Part shown: positions 19,663-31,172 of the stretch, piece by piece
Layout of the letters: the number at the start of each line of letters is the position of its first letter
Numbering within the stretch: position 1 is the first letter of the stretch
From: Colwellia sp.
GTDB taxonomy: Bacteria > Pseudomonadota > Gammaproteobacteria > Enterobacterales > Alteromonadaceae
NCBI GenBank assembly: GCA_013215295.1
Contig: JABSOZ010000003.1
Span: 124,001-188,000, forward strand
DNA length: 64,000 bases
Reading direction: 5' to 3'
Notes under the pieces: model-generated
Told to the model about the DNA's origin: nothing
The model's input: only the letters and a program-made list of their open reading frames with translations
The model's database searches: none
Position numbers and translations under genes: made by a program

Positions 19663-20817
19663 ATGAATTTATCATTAACCGAAGAACAGATGATGATTCA
19701 AGATATGGCAAAAAAATTCGCTGAAAGTGAATTAGCTCCAGTAGCCGCCGAACTTGATGAAACCCAAGATCAAACACTTTTCCTTAATAACCTAGCGCAA
19801 TTAACAGAGCTTGGTTTTATGGGCTTAAACATTAAAGCTGAATATGGCGGTGTGGAAGCAGGTTCTGTCGCTTTTAGTTTAGCGATAACAGAAATTGCTC
19901 GAGCTTGTGCTTCAACTGCGGTAACTACATCAGTCACTAATATGGTTGCTGAAGTTATTCAGGCAGTAGGTAATGAAGAACAAAAACAAAATTACTTACC
20001 TAAAATATGTAGCGGTGAATATAGAGCAGGTGCTTTTTGCTTAACAGAGAATAATGCGGGCTCAGACCCTGCAGGTATGAAAACATCAGCAGTACTCGAC
20101 GGTGATGAATACATTTTAAATGGCAGTAAGCTATATATTACCAGTGCTAGTTTTGCCGATATCTTTGTAGTTTGGGCAGTAACTGATGCAGAGGCGCCAA
20201 AAGGAAAAGGAATTTCTTGCTTCTTAGTTGAAGCAAATACGCCAGGTATTACGGTAAGTAAACCTGAAGAAAAAATGGGACAAAAAGCCTCTCCGACCAA
20301 TGAAGTGAGCTTCACTGATTGTCGTATTCCCGTTAGCGCTATGATGGGAAAAGAGAATAAAGGTTTTGGTGTTGCTGTTGGTGAACTAGCTGGCGGTCGT
20401 ATTGGTATTGGATCTTTAGCTTTAGGTATTGGCTTAGCCGCTATGGATTACGCGCGTGTCTTTATTACTGAGCGTAAACAATTTGGTCAAGCATTATCAA
20501 ACTTCCAAGGCTTACAGTGGAAACTTGCTGAACGCTATACCGATTTAGAAGCGGCTCGTTTATTACTTATGCAAGCGGCTTACACAAAAGAGCAAGGTTT
20601 ACCGTTTGGTAAAGCAGCTTCTATGGCCAAGTTATTTGCTGCAGAAAAAGCGAATACCGCTTGTTATGATGCCTTGCAATTAATGGGGGGAGCAGGTTAT
20701 ATCAAAGAATATCCATTAGAGCGTATGGCGCGTGATGTTCGTGTTACTGCTATTTATGAAGGCACGAGCGAGATCCAAAAAATAATTATTGCCCGTGAGT
20801 TATTGCGCGAAATTTAA
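19663..20817 (+). CDS. acyl-CoA dehydrogenase
   Basis: AFCLTENNAGSDPAGMKTSA...LQLMGGAGYIKEYPLERMARDVRVTAIYEGTSEIQKIIIARELL. Confidence 0.95.
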   Translation: MNLSLTEEQMMIQDMAKKFAESELAPVAAELDETQDQTLFLNNLAQLTELGFMGLNIKAEYGGVEAGSVAFSLAITEIARACASTAVTTSVTNMVAEVIQAVGNEEQKQNYLPKICSGEYRAGAFCLTENNAGSDPAGMKTSAVLDGDEYILNGSKLYITSASFADIFVVWAVTDAEAPKGKGISCFLVEANTPGITVSKPEEKMGQKASPTNEVSFTDCRIPVSAMMGKENKGFGVAVGELAGGRIGIGSLALGIGLAAMDYARVFITERKQFGQALSNFQGLQWKLAERYTDLEAARLLLMQAAYTKEQGLPFGKAASMAKLFAAEKANTACYDALQLMGGAGYIKEYPLERMARDVRVTAIYEGTSEIQKIIIARELLREI

Positions 20818-20839
20818 TTTTATCTCGTTTAACGAATCT

Positions 20840-20880
20840 AAAGCTGAATTTCCTTTAAAACAAATGGAGTTCAGCTTTTT
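20840..20880 (+). terminator. terminator after acyl-CoA dehydrogenase gene
   Basis: AAAGCTGAATTTCC...GGAGTTCAGCTTTTT imperfect hairpin plus T run. Confidence 0.6.
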
Positions 20881-20949
20881 GTGTTTACCCCTTGAGCTTT
20901 CAATAATCGCCCCAAAATATAGGGTATAGACGCTTATCAATAAAAATAA

Positions 20950-21810
20950 ATGGAAATGAATGTGACTACAAATGCCATTGAAATAACGTTAGAAAATTTT
21001 CAACAGATTATTTTAGAAGAATCTAAAACTAAGCCGGTATTAATAGATTTTTGGGCAGAAACAGTCCCTGAGAGTTTACAATTAAGAGATAGACTTGCCG
21101 CAGACTTAAATGGATTTGAAGCGCATGTTTTATATGCAACCGTGGATTGTCAAACTCAGCAACAAATAGCTCAGCAGTTTGGTATTCAAGGGTTACCTAC
21201 CGCTATATTAGTGAAAGATGGACAGCCACTTGATGGGTTAACTGGGCCACAAAGCGATGACAATATAAAAGCGTTTTTAGCGAAACATTTACCTAAGCAA
21301 GAAGACTTACTGCTCGCTCAAGCACAACAACTTTTAGCTGATAATAACGTTAATGATGCATTTACAGTGATCAACAATGCTTATCAACTTGATAGTGAAC
21401 GTGCCGATATAAAATTATTACTATCAGATGTGTACCTACAAACAGGTAAAATCACTGAAGCAGAATCATTACTCGCCACTATTTTAATGGTAGATCAAGA
21501 CAGCTATTATCAAGCTTTGATTGCTAAGTTAGAACTTGCTAGCCAAGCCGCTGATTCGCCAGAAATCAAAGCGTTAGAAGCCCAGTTAGCGAATGATACT
21601 GATAATGTTGAATTACAGCATCAACTTGTCGCACAGTACAGCCAAGTTAATCGTCATGAAGAAGCATTGGTATTACTCTTTCGTTTAATGCAAAAAGACA
21701 GTAGTGATGCGGTAAGCAAAAGTTTGTATCTTGATGTCTTAAAATCGTTGCCTGATGGTGATCCAATAGCGAACAAGTATCGTAGAAAATTGTATACTTT
21801 GATGTATTAA
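20950..21810 (+). CDS. thioredoxin-fold/TPR co-chaperone YbbN (CnoX)-like protein
   Basis: Trx fold FWAETVPESLQLRDRLAADL...GIQGLPTAILVKDGQPLDGLTGPQ plus TPR-like C-terminal half; no active-site Cys pair. Confidence 0.8.
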   Translation: MEMNVTTNAIEITLENFQQIILEESKTKPVLIDFWAETVPESLQLRDRLAADLNGFEAHVLYATVDCQTQQQIAQQFGIQGLPTAILVKDGQPLDGLTGPQSDDNIKAFLAKHLPKQEDLLLAQAQQLLADNNVNDAFTVINNAYQLDSERADIKLLLSDVYLQTGKITEAESLLATILMVDQDSYYQALIAKLELASQAADSPEIKALEAQLANDTDNVELQHQLVAQYSQVNRHEEALVLLFRLMQKDSSDAVSKSLYLDVLKSLPDGDPIANKYRRKLYTLMY

Positions 21811-21969
21811 TTCAAGATAAAAATGAATGATAGCAAGTCTTACGCATGTTTATAAAAAACATTCATAAATATGCGTAGTGAGATTTCTAATTAAATTTTT
21901 TATTTATATAAATATTAATATAAAGGGTTAAATAAAAGTTAATCGTAAAGTAAATCTGAGTATGAATAC

Positions 21970-22548
21970 TTAACCTACCGCGGCTATTGGTTCGACTTCA
22001 TATGCTACTGGCTTAAGTTTACTCACAAATGTTTGTCTAAATTTAGCTAGCTTTGGTGAAATAATGACTTGGCAATATGGCGTTTCAGCATTGTTGCTGA
22101 AATAATTTTGATGAAACTTTTCACCAGAAAAGAACGCAGACTCCTTGGTAACTTCAGTCACAATTACCGCATTAAACATATCACTTGCATCGATCTCAGT
22201 AATAACGTCCAAGGCGAGTTCTTGTTGTTCTTTACTGTGATAAAAAATCCCTGAACGATATTGAGTACCTATATCGTTACCTTGGCGATTTAATTGAGTG
22301 GCATCATGTAGCGTGAAGAAAACCTCTAATATTTCACGAGCACTAATCTGTGTGGTATCAAACGTTAACTGCACAACTTCTGCATGACCACTTTTACCTG
22401 AGCAAACGTTTTCGTAAGTGGCAAGCGCTGCATTGCCGCCCATATAACCTGATATAGCAGATTTAATGCCGATTAATTGTTTAAATGCCGCTTCAATACA
22501 CCAAAAGCAACCGCCAGCTAGCGTGATTTTTTCTTCATGTGATGACAT
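21970..22548 (-). CDS. msrA: peptide-methionine (S)-S-oxide reductase
   Basis: ITLAGGCFWCIEAAFKQLIGIKSAISGYMGG. Confidence 0.95.
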   Translation of the reverse strand: MSSHEEKITLAGGCFWCIEAAFKQLIGIKSAISGYMGGNAALATYENVCSGKSGHAEVVQLTFDTTQISAREILEVFFTLHDATQLNRQGNDIGTQYRSGIFYHSKEQQELALDVITEIDASDMFNAVIVTEVTKESAFFSGEKFHQNYFSNNAETPYCQVIISPKLAKFRQTFVSKLKPVAYEVEPIAAVG

Positions 22549-22724
22549 TAAATTAAACCTTAATATGTGTGATTAAGGCAACCTTACAACGATAGACGTT
22601 TAGATGTCTATACGTTTTTGTTGGAAATTATAAATAAATTGTTTTTGACCCTTTAAAAGCAGGATAATTAGCGTAATATCAATAAATAATATTACCGAAA
22701 TGAAATTTTATCTCCTTATTTTTA

Positions 22725-23957
22725 TTGAAGTTTAATCAAGTTCGTACGGTTATTTTCCTACGCAGTATTGCTATTGTTATTCAGCTTATACTAATATTTT
22801 TTGTAAATGTAATTTTGGAATATGAACTTCCTTGGATGCCGTTAATTGTTGTCATTTCAATTGAAGCGCTATTTACCTTGGGCAGTTATTTATATTACCG
22901 TTCAGGTAAGGAAGCTGACAGGATCGCCTTACTTGGGCAAGTGTGCGCAGACATTATTTTCCTATCCTTTATTCTTTATTACAGTGGCGGGGCGACGAAC
23001 GCTTTTGTTTCCTTGTTACTTATTCCAATTGCTATTGCAGCCGTAACATTAACACCATTATTTTTAGGTGCGGTAGCGCTTTTAGCTATTGCTTCATACA
23101 GTGTATTACTTTGGTTATTACCGATGTCAGTAATGCATGGCAATATGGAAGGGCATTTTATTGGCATGTGGATTAATTTTCTATTTTCCAGCATCGTGGT
23201 TGCTACAGTCGTAGGACAAATGGCAAGGCGCATCTCACAAAAAGAACATGCGATTGCGACTTTTCGTGAGGAGCAATTAAAGCAAGAAAAAATAATGTCG
23301 TTGGGTGTTGCTTCTGCTCAAATAACTCACCAGTTAGCAACACCTATTGCTACAGTGCAGTTACTGGTGGATGAGCTGAGTGATGAATTACCAGAACACC
23401 CTGTAGTGGTTGACTTACAAACACAGTTGTTACGTTGCAGCCAAAGCTTAGCAGAGTTTCGTGAAATGGTTTTTGAGATAAAAGAGCAAACGTCAAAGCA
23501 TATGTTCTGCGATAACATTATCGAACAGATGATTGAACACATCGGCCTAAATTATCCCGATGTTAACGCCGAGTTTATATCAAACAATAGTCAATCTGTA
23601 TTATGTGAAAAAGCAATGATATTGGCGGATGCTTCGTTATTGCCGGCGATTCTCAATTTAGTCAATAATGCGATTAGAGCAACTAAAGTCAATAATAGTT
23701 ATCAAATTGAGTTAGCCAGTGTTTGTGATCAAAAAAACTGGCAACTCAGTATTCGTGATTTTGGCCGAGGTTTTACTGAATCTACATTAAATGAATTGGG
23801 TGTTAAGCCCGTAAGCAGCAAACAAGGTCTAGGTATGGCTGTGTTTTTGAGTCATGCAAGTCTAGAACGATTAGGTGGCACACTGACTCTAACAAATCAC
23901 CTTGATGGTGGAGCATTAGTTACGTTAAAATTACCTTTAATTACAGAGGGTGTGTAA
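22725..23957 (+). CDS. RegB/PrrB-like sensor histidine kinase
   Basis: Six-TM N-terminus, ASAQITHQLATPIATVQLLVDEL H-box, HATPase (NNAIRA, DFGRGF, GLGMAVFL); apparent TTG start. Confidence 0.85.
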   Translation: MKFNQVRTVIFLRSIAIVIQLILIFFVNVILEYELPWMPLIVVISIEALFTLGSYLYYRSGKEADRIALLGQVCADIIFLSFILYYSGGATNAFVSLLLIPIAIAAVTLTPLFLGAVALLAIASYSVLLWLLPMSVMHGNMEGHFIGMWINFLFSSIVVATVVGQMARRISQKEHAIATFREEQLKQEKIMSLGVASAQITHQLATPIATVQLLVDELSDELPEHPVVVDLQTQLLRCSQSLAEFREMVFEIKEQTSKHMFCDNIIEQMIEHIGLNYPDVNAEFISNNSQSVLCEKAMILADASLLPAILNLVNNAIRATKVNNSYQIELASVCDQKNWQLSIRDFGRGFTESTLNELGVKPVSSKQGLGMAVFLSHASLERLGGTLTLTNHLDGGALVTLKLPLITEGV

Positions 23958-23960
23958 GGA

Positions 23961-24554
23961 ATGGAATTAATGAAATTACTTATTGTTGAAGACGATAACG
24001 CCTTTGCTAATACGCTCAAACGAAGAATGGAAAAAAACGGCTATAACTGTTGGTTGGCAGATAACATTAATGATGCGTTACTGACTTGTCATCGTCAATT
24101 ACCAGAATTTATACTACTGGATATGAAACTTAATAATGAGAGTGGTTTGAATTTGATTACTCCCATTAGAAAGCTACTGCCAAACAGTCACATTATCCTT
24201 CTAACAGGCTTTGCGAGTATTGCTACTGCCGTTGATGCCATAAAGCTTGGTGCTGATGAGTACTTAACTAAACCTGTAGACACACAAACCTTGTTATTTG
24301 CGTTAGCTAAAAGTAGTCATAATTCAACAAAAAAGCACATATCGTCTACAACGCATGTAGGTGAGAAAATTCAAAATGAACCAACGCTTTCAACAGAGCA
24401 AGTGGAATGGGAGCACATTCAACAGGCCTTGAAGTTTAATAATGGTAATGTTTCAGCAACGGCACGTCAGATTTCAATGCACCGGAGAACTTTGCAAAGA
24501 AAGTTGCAAAAAAAACCAACAATGAGTACTGAACAAACAGTATTTGATAATTAA
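23961..24554 (+). CDS. RegA/PrrA (ActR)-like response regulator
   Basis: Receiver LLIVEDDNAFANTLKRRMEKNGY and Fis-type HTH ATARQISMHRRTLQRKLQKKP. Confidence 0.88.
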   Translation: MELMKLLIVEDDNAFANTLKRRMEKNGYNCWLADNINDALLTCHRQLPEFILLDMKLNNESGLNLITPIRKLLPNSHIILLTGFASIATAVDAIKLGADEYLTKPVDTQTLLFALAKSSHNSTKKHISSTTHVGEKIQNEPTLSTEQVEWEHIQQALKFNNGNVSATARQISMHRRTLQRKLQKKPTMSTEQTVFDN

Positions 24555-24761
24555 AAATTGCGATAATGTTTGGTAAAAATGATAGTGGGGTTGCACACTG
24601 CCTTTATATATTTCTGGGGAAATTAACAGTATCAGTTCCCTGTTTGAAGTTAGTCGATAATTTTGCGATGCATTATAAATGCAGCTTGTGACACTTTTAT
24701 GATGTTACAAACTTTTAGGTTATCATCTGCACAGGAAAATCTTTTAATTCTCAGAGAAAAT

Positions 24762-25004
24762 ATGTTTTCAGATCAAAAAGCTTTACTCGACGCCGTGAAC
24801 CAAATCATGCCTTTCGGAAAATACTCAGGAAGACCTTTATTACATCTTCCTGAGCCTTATTTAGTCTGGTTTAAATCAAAAGGCTTTCCTGAAGGAAAAT
24901 TAGGACAGCAGCTTGAATTAATCTACGAAGTAAAACTCAATGGTCTTGAAGGTATGTTGGAGCCACTCTTACGTTCAAGTCGTTTAGGTATTCCTGAACA
25001 TTAA
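24762..25004 (+). CDS. DUF3820 family protein
   Basis: MPFGKYSGRPLLHLPEPYLVWFKSKGFPEGKLGQQLELIYEVKLNGLE; start moved to MFSDQKALLDAV with AGAGAAAAT RBS. Confidence 0.85.
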   Translation: MFSDQKALLDAVNQIMPFGKYSGRPLLHLPEPYLVWFKSKGFPEGKLGQQLELIYEVKLNGLEGMLEPLLRSSRLGIPEH

Positions 25005-25246
25005 AATAATTTTTTATAAATAGACCTATTTTTATATTCATAGGTAATAAAGCTTTTTGGTAACAAGTTGTTTTATTTATTTAATCTTAAAGTTGACGTT
25101 TTATCATTTTATTTATATTTACTTTAGTTGGTTTTTTAGCCATAACTCACTTGATTTAGTCCTTTTATTAACCTTAACTTAGTTGTCGATTGCTGTTTTA
25201 TTCGACAATGCTAAAAGTACAACAGGACAAAGACGGAGAATTATTA

Positions 25247-25420
25247 ATGAGAACAAAGAAAAGAGATCGGCTAGGTAGAGCACATTCGAATGGTTATCAA
25301 GCAGGCCTGAATGGAAAAACGAAAGAGAAGTGTCCTTATCAAAATACTGATGTTAAATCAGAATGGTTAGGCGGCTGGCGTGATGCCGTTACTGATCGAC
25401 ATGCGGGATTATTCAAATAA
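25247..25420 (+). CDS. rmf: ribosome modulation factor
   Basis: MRTKKRDRLGRAHSNGYQAGLNGKTKEKCPYQNTDVKSEWLGGWRDAVTDRHAGLFK; start moved from track 25190; RBS ACGGAGAA. Confidence 0.93.
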   Translation: MRTKKRDRLGRAHSNGYQAGLNGKTKEKCPYQNTDVKSEWLGGWRDAVTDRHAGLFK

Positions 25421-25448
25421 TTAAATATAAAAATAGCGTTAATAAAAC

Positions 25449-25476
25449 AAAAAACCTTTCTTTAGAAAGGTTTTTT
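25449..25476. terminator. bidirectional terminator between rmf and ung
   Basis: AAAAAACCTTTCTTTAGAAAGGTTTTTT. Confidence 0.8.
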
Positions 25477-25495
25477 ACATTTTAGCGTTAAAAAA

Positions 25496-26182
25496 CTAAG
25501 GCGTTATAGGTAAATGCCAGTTTATTTGTGGAATGTCTTTAGAACGTAACCATTCATTTGCTTTTGAAAAGTGCTGACAACCAAAAAATCCTCTATATGC
25601 AGATAGTGGTGATGGATGAGGTCCATTTAATACCAAGTGCTTATCTGTATTAATGTTTTTCCCTTTTTTTTGTGCATGAGCCCCCCAAAGTAAAAACACA
25701 CAAGCGTTACTTTCATGGTCAATTTTTTCTATTACTGCATCTGTAAATGTTTCCCAGCCTAACTTTGCATGAGAATGCGCTTGTGCTTGTTTTACCGTTA
25801 ATACGGTATTGAGTAATAAGACGCCTTGCTCAGCCCACGGCGTTAAACAACCGTGATCAGGTTTATTGAAATCACTATATTCATTGACTAATTCTTTATA
25901 AATATTGACTAAAGACGGAGGAACTTTGACACCGGGTTGAACTGAGAAGGCTAAGCCATGTGCTTGTTTGTCACCGTGGTAGGGATCTTGCCCTAAAATT
26001 ACCACCTTAATGTTTTTAATGTCGTGATAACAAAATGCACTAAATACCTCACCTTGTACAGGAAAAATAACGTCGCCATTAGCTCGCTGTTTAGACAGTT
26101 TTTGGTTTAGCTCGACAAAATAAGGTTTTACTTGTTCATCATTGATCAGCTTTTGCCATTGCGGCTTGATTTTTTTGCTCAT
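25496..26182 (-). CDS. ung: uracil-DNA glycosylase
   Basis: VVILGQDPYHGDKQAHGLAFSV...NGPHPSPLSAYRGFFGCQHFSKAN. Confidence 0.97.
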   Translation of the reverse strand: MSKKIKPQWQKLINDEQVKPYFVELNQKLSKQRANGDVIFPVQGEVFSAFCYHDIKNIKVVILGQDPYHGDKQAHGLAFSVQPGVKVPPSLVNIYKELVNEYSDFNKPDHGCLTPWAEQGVLLLNTVLTVKQAQAHSHAKLGWETFTDAVIEKIDHESNACVFLLWGAHAQKKGKNINTDKHLVLNGPHPSPLSAYRGFFGCQHFSKANEWLRSKDIPQINWHLPITP

Positions 26183-26291
26183 AATTTAATAATAAAAAAG
26201 GCCGTTAATATAAATTAACGACCATTTTAAACGCTTCTATACTCGTTGCCAATCTAGATGTATGTATTCTGCATCTGGAGTTCTAAAGGTA

Positions 26292-27587
26292 TTATTTATC
26301 GTTTGATAACAAGTATTCGCGTAAGTCACTAAAATTAGCAGCCATATCCTTAGATAAAATCACTTCGCTAGCACAATCAGCTAGCTCTTTCGGTAAACCG
26401 ATAGGTTGTCCTAAAATACTTTCTACGACTTCTTTAAATTTTGCTGGATGAGCAGTACCTAAAAATACGCCGAATTCGCCTTCACTTGTATTATATTGCA
26501 ATGCTTTGTAGGCAACTGCAGCATGTGGTTCACTGATGTAGCCAAGCTTAGCAAGCTGCAAAACGGTTGACTGTGTTTGCTCTTCGTCTATTGATACCGA
26601 GCTAATACAATCGCTTGGTACAATGCCTGTTTTGAGCATATGTTCAATACGAGGCCAGTTATTTGGATCGCTAACGTCCATAGCATTTGAGATAGTTGCT
26701 ACTGTTTCGTTTGGAGCCCATTCGCCTGTTTCAAGATAACGCGGAACGGTATCGTTAGCGTTAGTTGCAGCGATGAATCGTTTGATAGGTAAGCCAAGTG
26801 CTTTGGCAAATAATCCAGCAGTTAAATTACCAAAATTACCACTTGGAATAGAGACAACGATATTATCCAATTCGCTTTTACATTTTTGACGAGATAACTG
26901 TGCGACTGCTTCAAAGTAATAACATATTTGTGCTAATAAACGACTTATGTTTATAGAGTTGGCTGAATTCAAACCGATTGTAGATGCCAATTCTTTATCG
27001 TCAAAAGACTTTTTAACCAATGCCTGACAATCATCAAAAATCCCGTCAATAGCAAGGGTTTCAATATTTCCACCTAACGTGGTGAACATTTTTTCTTGTA
27101 GCAGACTGATCTTTCCTTTTGGATATAAAATGACAACACGAATATTTTCTATACCATGAAATGCGTGAGCAACTGCAGCACCTGTATCACCAGATGTTGC
27201 TGTTAGTATGGTGATTTTTTTGTCTTTACTAAATGCTTGAAGACACTTAGCCATAAAGCGAGCACCAAAATCTTTAAAAGCGAGCGTTGGGCCATGAAAT
27301 AACTCTAATACTGCACGATCTTTACTGATGGGTTGGATTTGTGCAGGAAAGTTAAAAGCACTTGTCACAATATCGGTTAACTGACCTTTTGTTAGATCAT
27401 CTTTAACAAAAGGGTAAAGTACTTGCACACTTCTTTCGACCAATGGCATGGCGAGTAATTCGTCGATGTTATCTAAAACCGGAATTGTTTCAGGAAAAAA
27501 TAATCCTTGGTTCTTACCTAAACCTTGTTTAACCGCGCCTGCGAAACTGACTTGTTCATCGTTTTCTTTTAAATTATAAAATTTCAC
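26292..27587 (-). CDS. thrC: threonine synthase
   Basis: ELFHGPTLAFKDFGARFM...TATSGDTGAAVAHAF; thr operon order. Confidence 0.97.
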   Translation of the reverse strand: MKFYNLKENDEQVSFAGAVKQGLGKNQGLFFPETIPVLDNIDELLAMPLVERSVQVLYPFVKDDLTKGQLTDIVTSAFNFPAQIQPISKDRAVLELFHGPTLAFKDFGARFMAKCLQAFSKDKKITILTATSGDTGAAVAHAFHGIENIRVVILYPKGKISLLQEKMFTTLGGNIETLAIDGIFDDCQALVKKSFDDKELASTIGLNSANSINISRLLAQICYYFEAVAQLSRQKCKSELDNIVVSIPSGNFGNLTAGLFAKALGLPIKRFIAATNANDTVPRYLETGEWAPNETVATISNAMDVSDPNNWPRIEHMLKTGIVPSDCISSVSIDEEQTQSTVLQLAKLGYISEPHAAVAYKALQYNTSEGEFGVFLGTAHPAKFKEVVESILGQPIGLPKELADCASEVILSKDMAANFSDLREYLLSNDK

Positions 27588-27634
27588 AACATATTCCTAA
27601 TAAGTTCTTTCTTTTTTACTTTTCAATTATGTGA

Positions 27635-28582
27635 TTAGCGGGGTAATTTACCGGCACCTGCTACATCAACCTGGCAGACGTGGACAAAACCCAAATCGGT
27701 TTGTAAATAGTTTTCTTTTAACCAGCTAGCAGCACTTTGTGCTTTTTCAAGTGAATCAGACACACAAAATAAAGTGGGCCCTGAACCTGAAATACCTATG
27801 GCTAAATGGCCTTGTTCTTCTAAGTAAGTTTTAGATTGTTCAAACTTAGGTAATAAGTGCTTACGATAGGGTTCTGCTATTACGTCTTTGAGGACTGAAA
27901 ATGCCTGTTCTTTATCATTACGGTGACAAGCATCAACAAAAGTTGCTAAGTTTTGGCTAAAAGTAATCGCATCAGCTCGACTGTATTTAGTGGGTAAAAC
28001 ATCACGAGCGGCTTTTGTTGAAACATTAATGCCGGGGTAGGCCATCACGTAATAGCAATTAGCAAATTGAGGTAAGTCTCTGCAAATAATCTGTTGGTCG
28101 GGCACCATTAATTGTAGGCCGCCTAAGTAACAAGGAGCTACATTGTCATAATGTAAACTGCCACTTATTTTGGCTTCCATTTCGCCCATCATGAATAACA
28201 ACGTTTTCTCATCAAAATATTCTAGATAAAATTCATTAAGCGCAACCAATGCGGCAACTACCGAACAAGCGCTAGATCCTAAGCCACTTCCGACAGGCAT
28301 ATTTTTATCTAATGTTAGTTGTACTTTTTGTATTGGTTGCTGTGCTTTTTCAAGCGCTTGGTTAAATAACACCATGCAATGCCAAACAATATTATCTGTT
28401 GGCTTACCCGGTAATTTATTTGCAAACTTACCGATGACAATAAGCTTATTTTCTTCAGCTGATTCTATAGAAACGATATCACCTAACAATGTACCGTCAA
28501 CGGGTTTAACAGCTAGGCCTAATACATCAAAACCTACATTGAGGTTACCAATTGATGCTGGCGCAAAAACGGAAATAGTCAT
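27635..28582 (-). CDS. thrB: homoserine kinase
   Basis: [22 protein letters not shown]...MPVGSGLGSSACSVVAAL; TAATG coupling with thrA. Confidence 0.96.
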   Translation of the reverse strand: MTISVFAPASIGNLNVGFDVLGLAVKPVDGTLLGDIVSIESAEENKLIVIGKFANKLPGKPTDNIVWHCMVLFNQALEKAQQPIQKVQLTLDKNMPVGSGLGSSACSVVAALVALNEFYLEYFDEKTLLFMMGEMEAKISGSLHYDNVAPCYLGGLQLMVPDQQIICRDLPQFANCYYVMAYPGINVSTKAARDVLPTKYSRADAITFSQNLATFVDACHRNDKEQAFSVLKDVIAEPYRKHLLPKFEQSKTYLEEQGHLAIGISGSGPTLFCVSDSLEKAQSAASWLKENYLQTDLGFVHVCQVDVAGAGKLPR

Positions 28583-31038
28583 TAGTATTGTTGCTCCCAT
28601 GCTAATGTTCTTAATAAATCACCAAAGACTCCGGCAGCAGTTACTGCAGCACCTGCGCCATAGCCACGTAATACGAAAGGTAATGGTTGATAATATCGAC
28701 TATGTATAGCTAAAGCGTTTTCACCATCTTTTACACTATAAAGAGGGTGGTCACTTGATACAGCTTCAATGGAAACTTTACATTGTCCATTAACGATATT
28801 GCCGATATAACGTAAGACTTTTCCTTCACTTTTTGCGTGAGCGATACGTTTAGAAAATTCTTCGTCGATTTTCGGTAAGTTATTCATAAAGTCGTTTACA
28901 TCCCCACTCGCATCAAAATCTGCCGGTAATACTGACTCTATAGAGATGTCAGATAATTCCAGTTGCATTCCTGCTTCACGTGCCATGATTAATAACTTAC
29001 GGGCAACGTCCATACCACTTAAGTCGTCACGCGGATCCGGCTCAGTAAAGCCATTTTCTTTTGCTATTGCAGTGGCTTGAGAAACCGTCATACCTTCTTC
29101 TAACTTACCAAACATATAGGAAAGTGAACCAGAAAGTACTCCTTCAAAACGTACTAACTCATCACCCGCTTTTATCAAATTTTGTAATGTGTCAATGACA
29201 GGTAAGCCTGCACCCACCGTTGTTTCGTATAAGAAACGACGGTTTGATTTTTGTGCTGCGCTACGAAGCGCTTGATAGTATTCCCAAGAGTCGGTATTGG
29301 CTTTTTTATTTGGCGTAACAATATTAAAACCTTCTTCAAGGTAGTTAACATAGCTCATTGCTAAAGATTCACTTGAAGTAGAGTCTACTAAAACGGGATT
29401 AATCAAATGATTTTTACGCACAAAAGCTTTTATGTTTTCAACATTTACCGGTACCGACGGGTTAGCCATTTCTGCTTGCCAGTTGTCTAAATTGATACCT
29501 TCTTCATTAAATACCATACCTTTACTGTTAGCGATGCCATAAATTTTTAAGGAAATATTTTGTTCTTTAAGTTTAGGCTGCTGACGAGCAATTTGCGCAA
29601 TAAGTTCACTACCAACTACTCCACAACCAACAAGAAATACATCAATGGTTGGTTTGTGTGTAAAGAAATTTTGATGACTTACTTTCATTGCATCGGTACA
29701 CTTACGTTTTTCTACCACGACAGATATGCTGCGCTCTGAAGAGTCTTGAGCGATAGCTATAACATTAACTCGTGCTTGAGCAAGAGAGCTAAAGAACTTA
29801 GCGGCAACACCTTGCTGGTGATGCATTCCATCACCTACTAATGACACGATTGATAACTCGTGCTGTAATTTAAGTGGTTCAAGCAAACCGTTGAGCAATT
29901 CTAGTTCAAACTCTTGTTGAAGGCTAAGTTGAGCTAATGCAGCGTCGCTGGAATGAATACAAAAACTGATACAGTATTCGCTAGATGATTGACTTATTAG
30001 TACTAGAGAAATGTTTTCTTGGCTCATGGTTGCAAAAACGCGGCTGGCCATGCCAACCATTCCTTTCATACCCGGACCTGAAACGTTAATCATTGTTAGG
30101 TCGTCAAGGTTGGATATTGCTTTTACTTTTTTCGTTTTATCGTCTTCATTTGAAATTAATGTACCTGGTGCTGACGGGTTACCGGTATTTTTAATCAAAC
30201 AAGGAATATGGAATTGTGCAATGGGTCCAATCGTTTTTGGATGAAGCACGCTTGCACCAAAATAGGAAAGTTCCATCGCTTCTTGATATGACAAATAATC
30301 GAGTAATTTAGCCTCTTTTATTAATCGTGGGTCAGCATTAAAAACACCGTCTACGTCAGTCCATATTTCACAACAATCTGCTTCAGCACAAACAGCTAAT
30401 ACTGCAGCAGAATAATCGGAGCCATTTCTACCTAAAGTCGTTAATTGTTTTTGGTTGTTGACACCAATAAAGCCAGGCATTAAAGCAACGTTGTTTAGTT
30501 TTTCATAATGTATTTTGAAATTTTCTTTTGATAACACTAAGTCGGCTACCGCATTGAGTGAAGCATCATTAGTGATTAAAAAATTCTCTGGAACAAGCAC
30601 CGATGTTTCGATGTTTTGTGCGTTTAGTACCGACTCAAGTAAGGCAACACTTAAACGTTCACCTATGCTGATAATAATCGCTCTTATATGATCTGGACAA
30701 TAAGACAGCATTGTTGCACCTTGCAAAAAGCGCGACAGCTTATGTTCCCAGTTAACAAGAGTTTGTTCTGCATGTAATGGACTGAAGTTTGGTAAGCTAG
30801 CACCGAGATCTTCAATAATGGTCTTAATTGCTTTTCTGAAATGTTCTAGGTCATTTTGTAATTTTATTCCATCACTAATATTTTCTGCCATAGCAACTAA
30901 ATGGTTAGTTACGCCTTGTGGCGCTGAAACAACCACGGCAACAGGAGAGTCGTTACTCTTGTCAGATATGATTTTGGCGACTTGCACAAAGCGTTCTGCT
31001 GATGCTAGCGACGAACCGCCAAATTTTAATACACGCAT
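28582..31038 (-). CDS. thrA: bifunctional aspartokinase/homoserine dehydrogenase I
   Basis: [17 protein letters not shown]...[12 protein letters not shown]...[14 protein letters not shown]. Confidence 0.98.
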   Translation of the reverse strand: MRVLKFGGSSLASAERFVQVAKIISDKSNDSPVAVVVSAPQGVTNHLVAMAENISDGIKLQNDLEHFRKAIKTIIEDLGASLPNFSPLHAEQTLVNWEHKLSRFLQGATMLSYCPDHIRAIIISIGERLSVALLESVLNAQNIETSVLVPENFLITNDASLNAVADLVLSKENFKIHYEKLNNVALMPGFIGVNNQKQLTTLGRNGSDYSAAVLAVCAEADCCEIWTDVDGVFNADPRLIKEAKLLDYLSYQEAMELSYFGASVLHPKTIGPIAQFHIPCLIKNTGNPSAPGTLISNEDDKTKKVKAISNLDDLTMINVSGPGMKGMVGMASRVFATMSQENISLVLISQSSSEYCISFCIHSSDAALAQLSLQQEFELELLNGLLEPLKLQHELSIVSLVGDGMHHQQGVAAKFFSSLAQARVNVIAIAQDSSERSISVVVEKRKCTDAMKVSHQNFFTHKPTIDVFLVGCGVVGSELIAQIARQQPKLKEQNISLKIYGIANSKGMVFNEEGINLDNWQAEMANPSVPVNVENIKAFVRKNHLINPVLVDSTSSESLAMSYVNYLEEGFNIVTPNKKANTDSWEYYQALRSAAQKSNRRFLYETTVGAGLPVIDTLQNLIKAGDELVRFEGVLSGSLSYMFGKLEEGMTVSQATAIAKENGFTEPDPRDDLSGMDVARKLLIMAREAGMQLELSDISIESVLPADFDASGDVNDFMNNLPKIDEEFSKRIAHAKSEGKVLRYIGNIVNGQCKVSIEAVSSDHPLYSVKDGENALAIHSRYYQPLPFVLRGYGAGAAVTAAGVFGDLLRTLAWEQQY

Positions 31039-31120
31039 TTTACTTCCTCTTTATTACACCGTGCCTTGCGAGCCAAAGCGTTGTGTAATGATTAAAATCT
31101 TAAAACCTTAAAACAAAAAA

Positions 31121-31155
31121 AAGCCCGTTACCTAAAGGGTCACGGGCTTTTTTAT
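31121..31155 (-). terminator. thr operon attenuator
   Basis: Minus strand AAGCCCGTGACCCTTTAGGTAACGGGCTTTTTTTTG hairpin plus T run between thrL and thrA. Confidence 0.9.
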
Positions 31156-31172
31156 AATGTGTTTTTTACACG

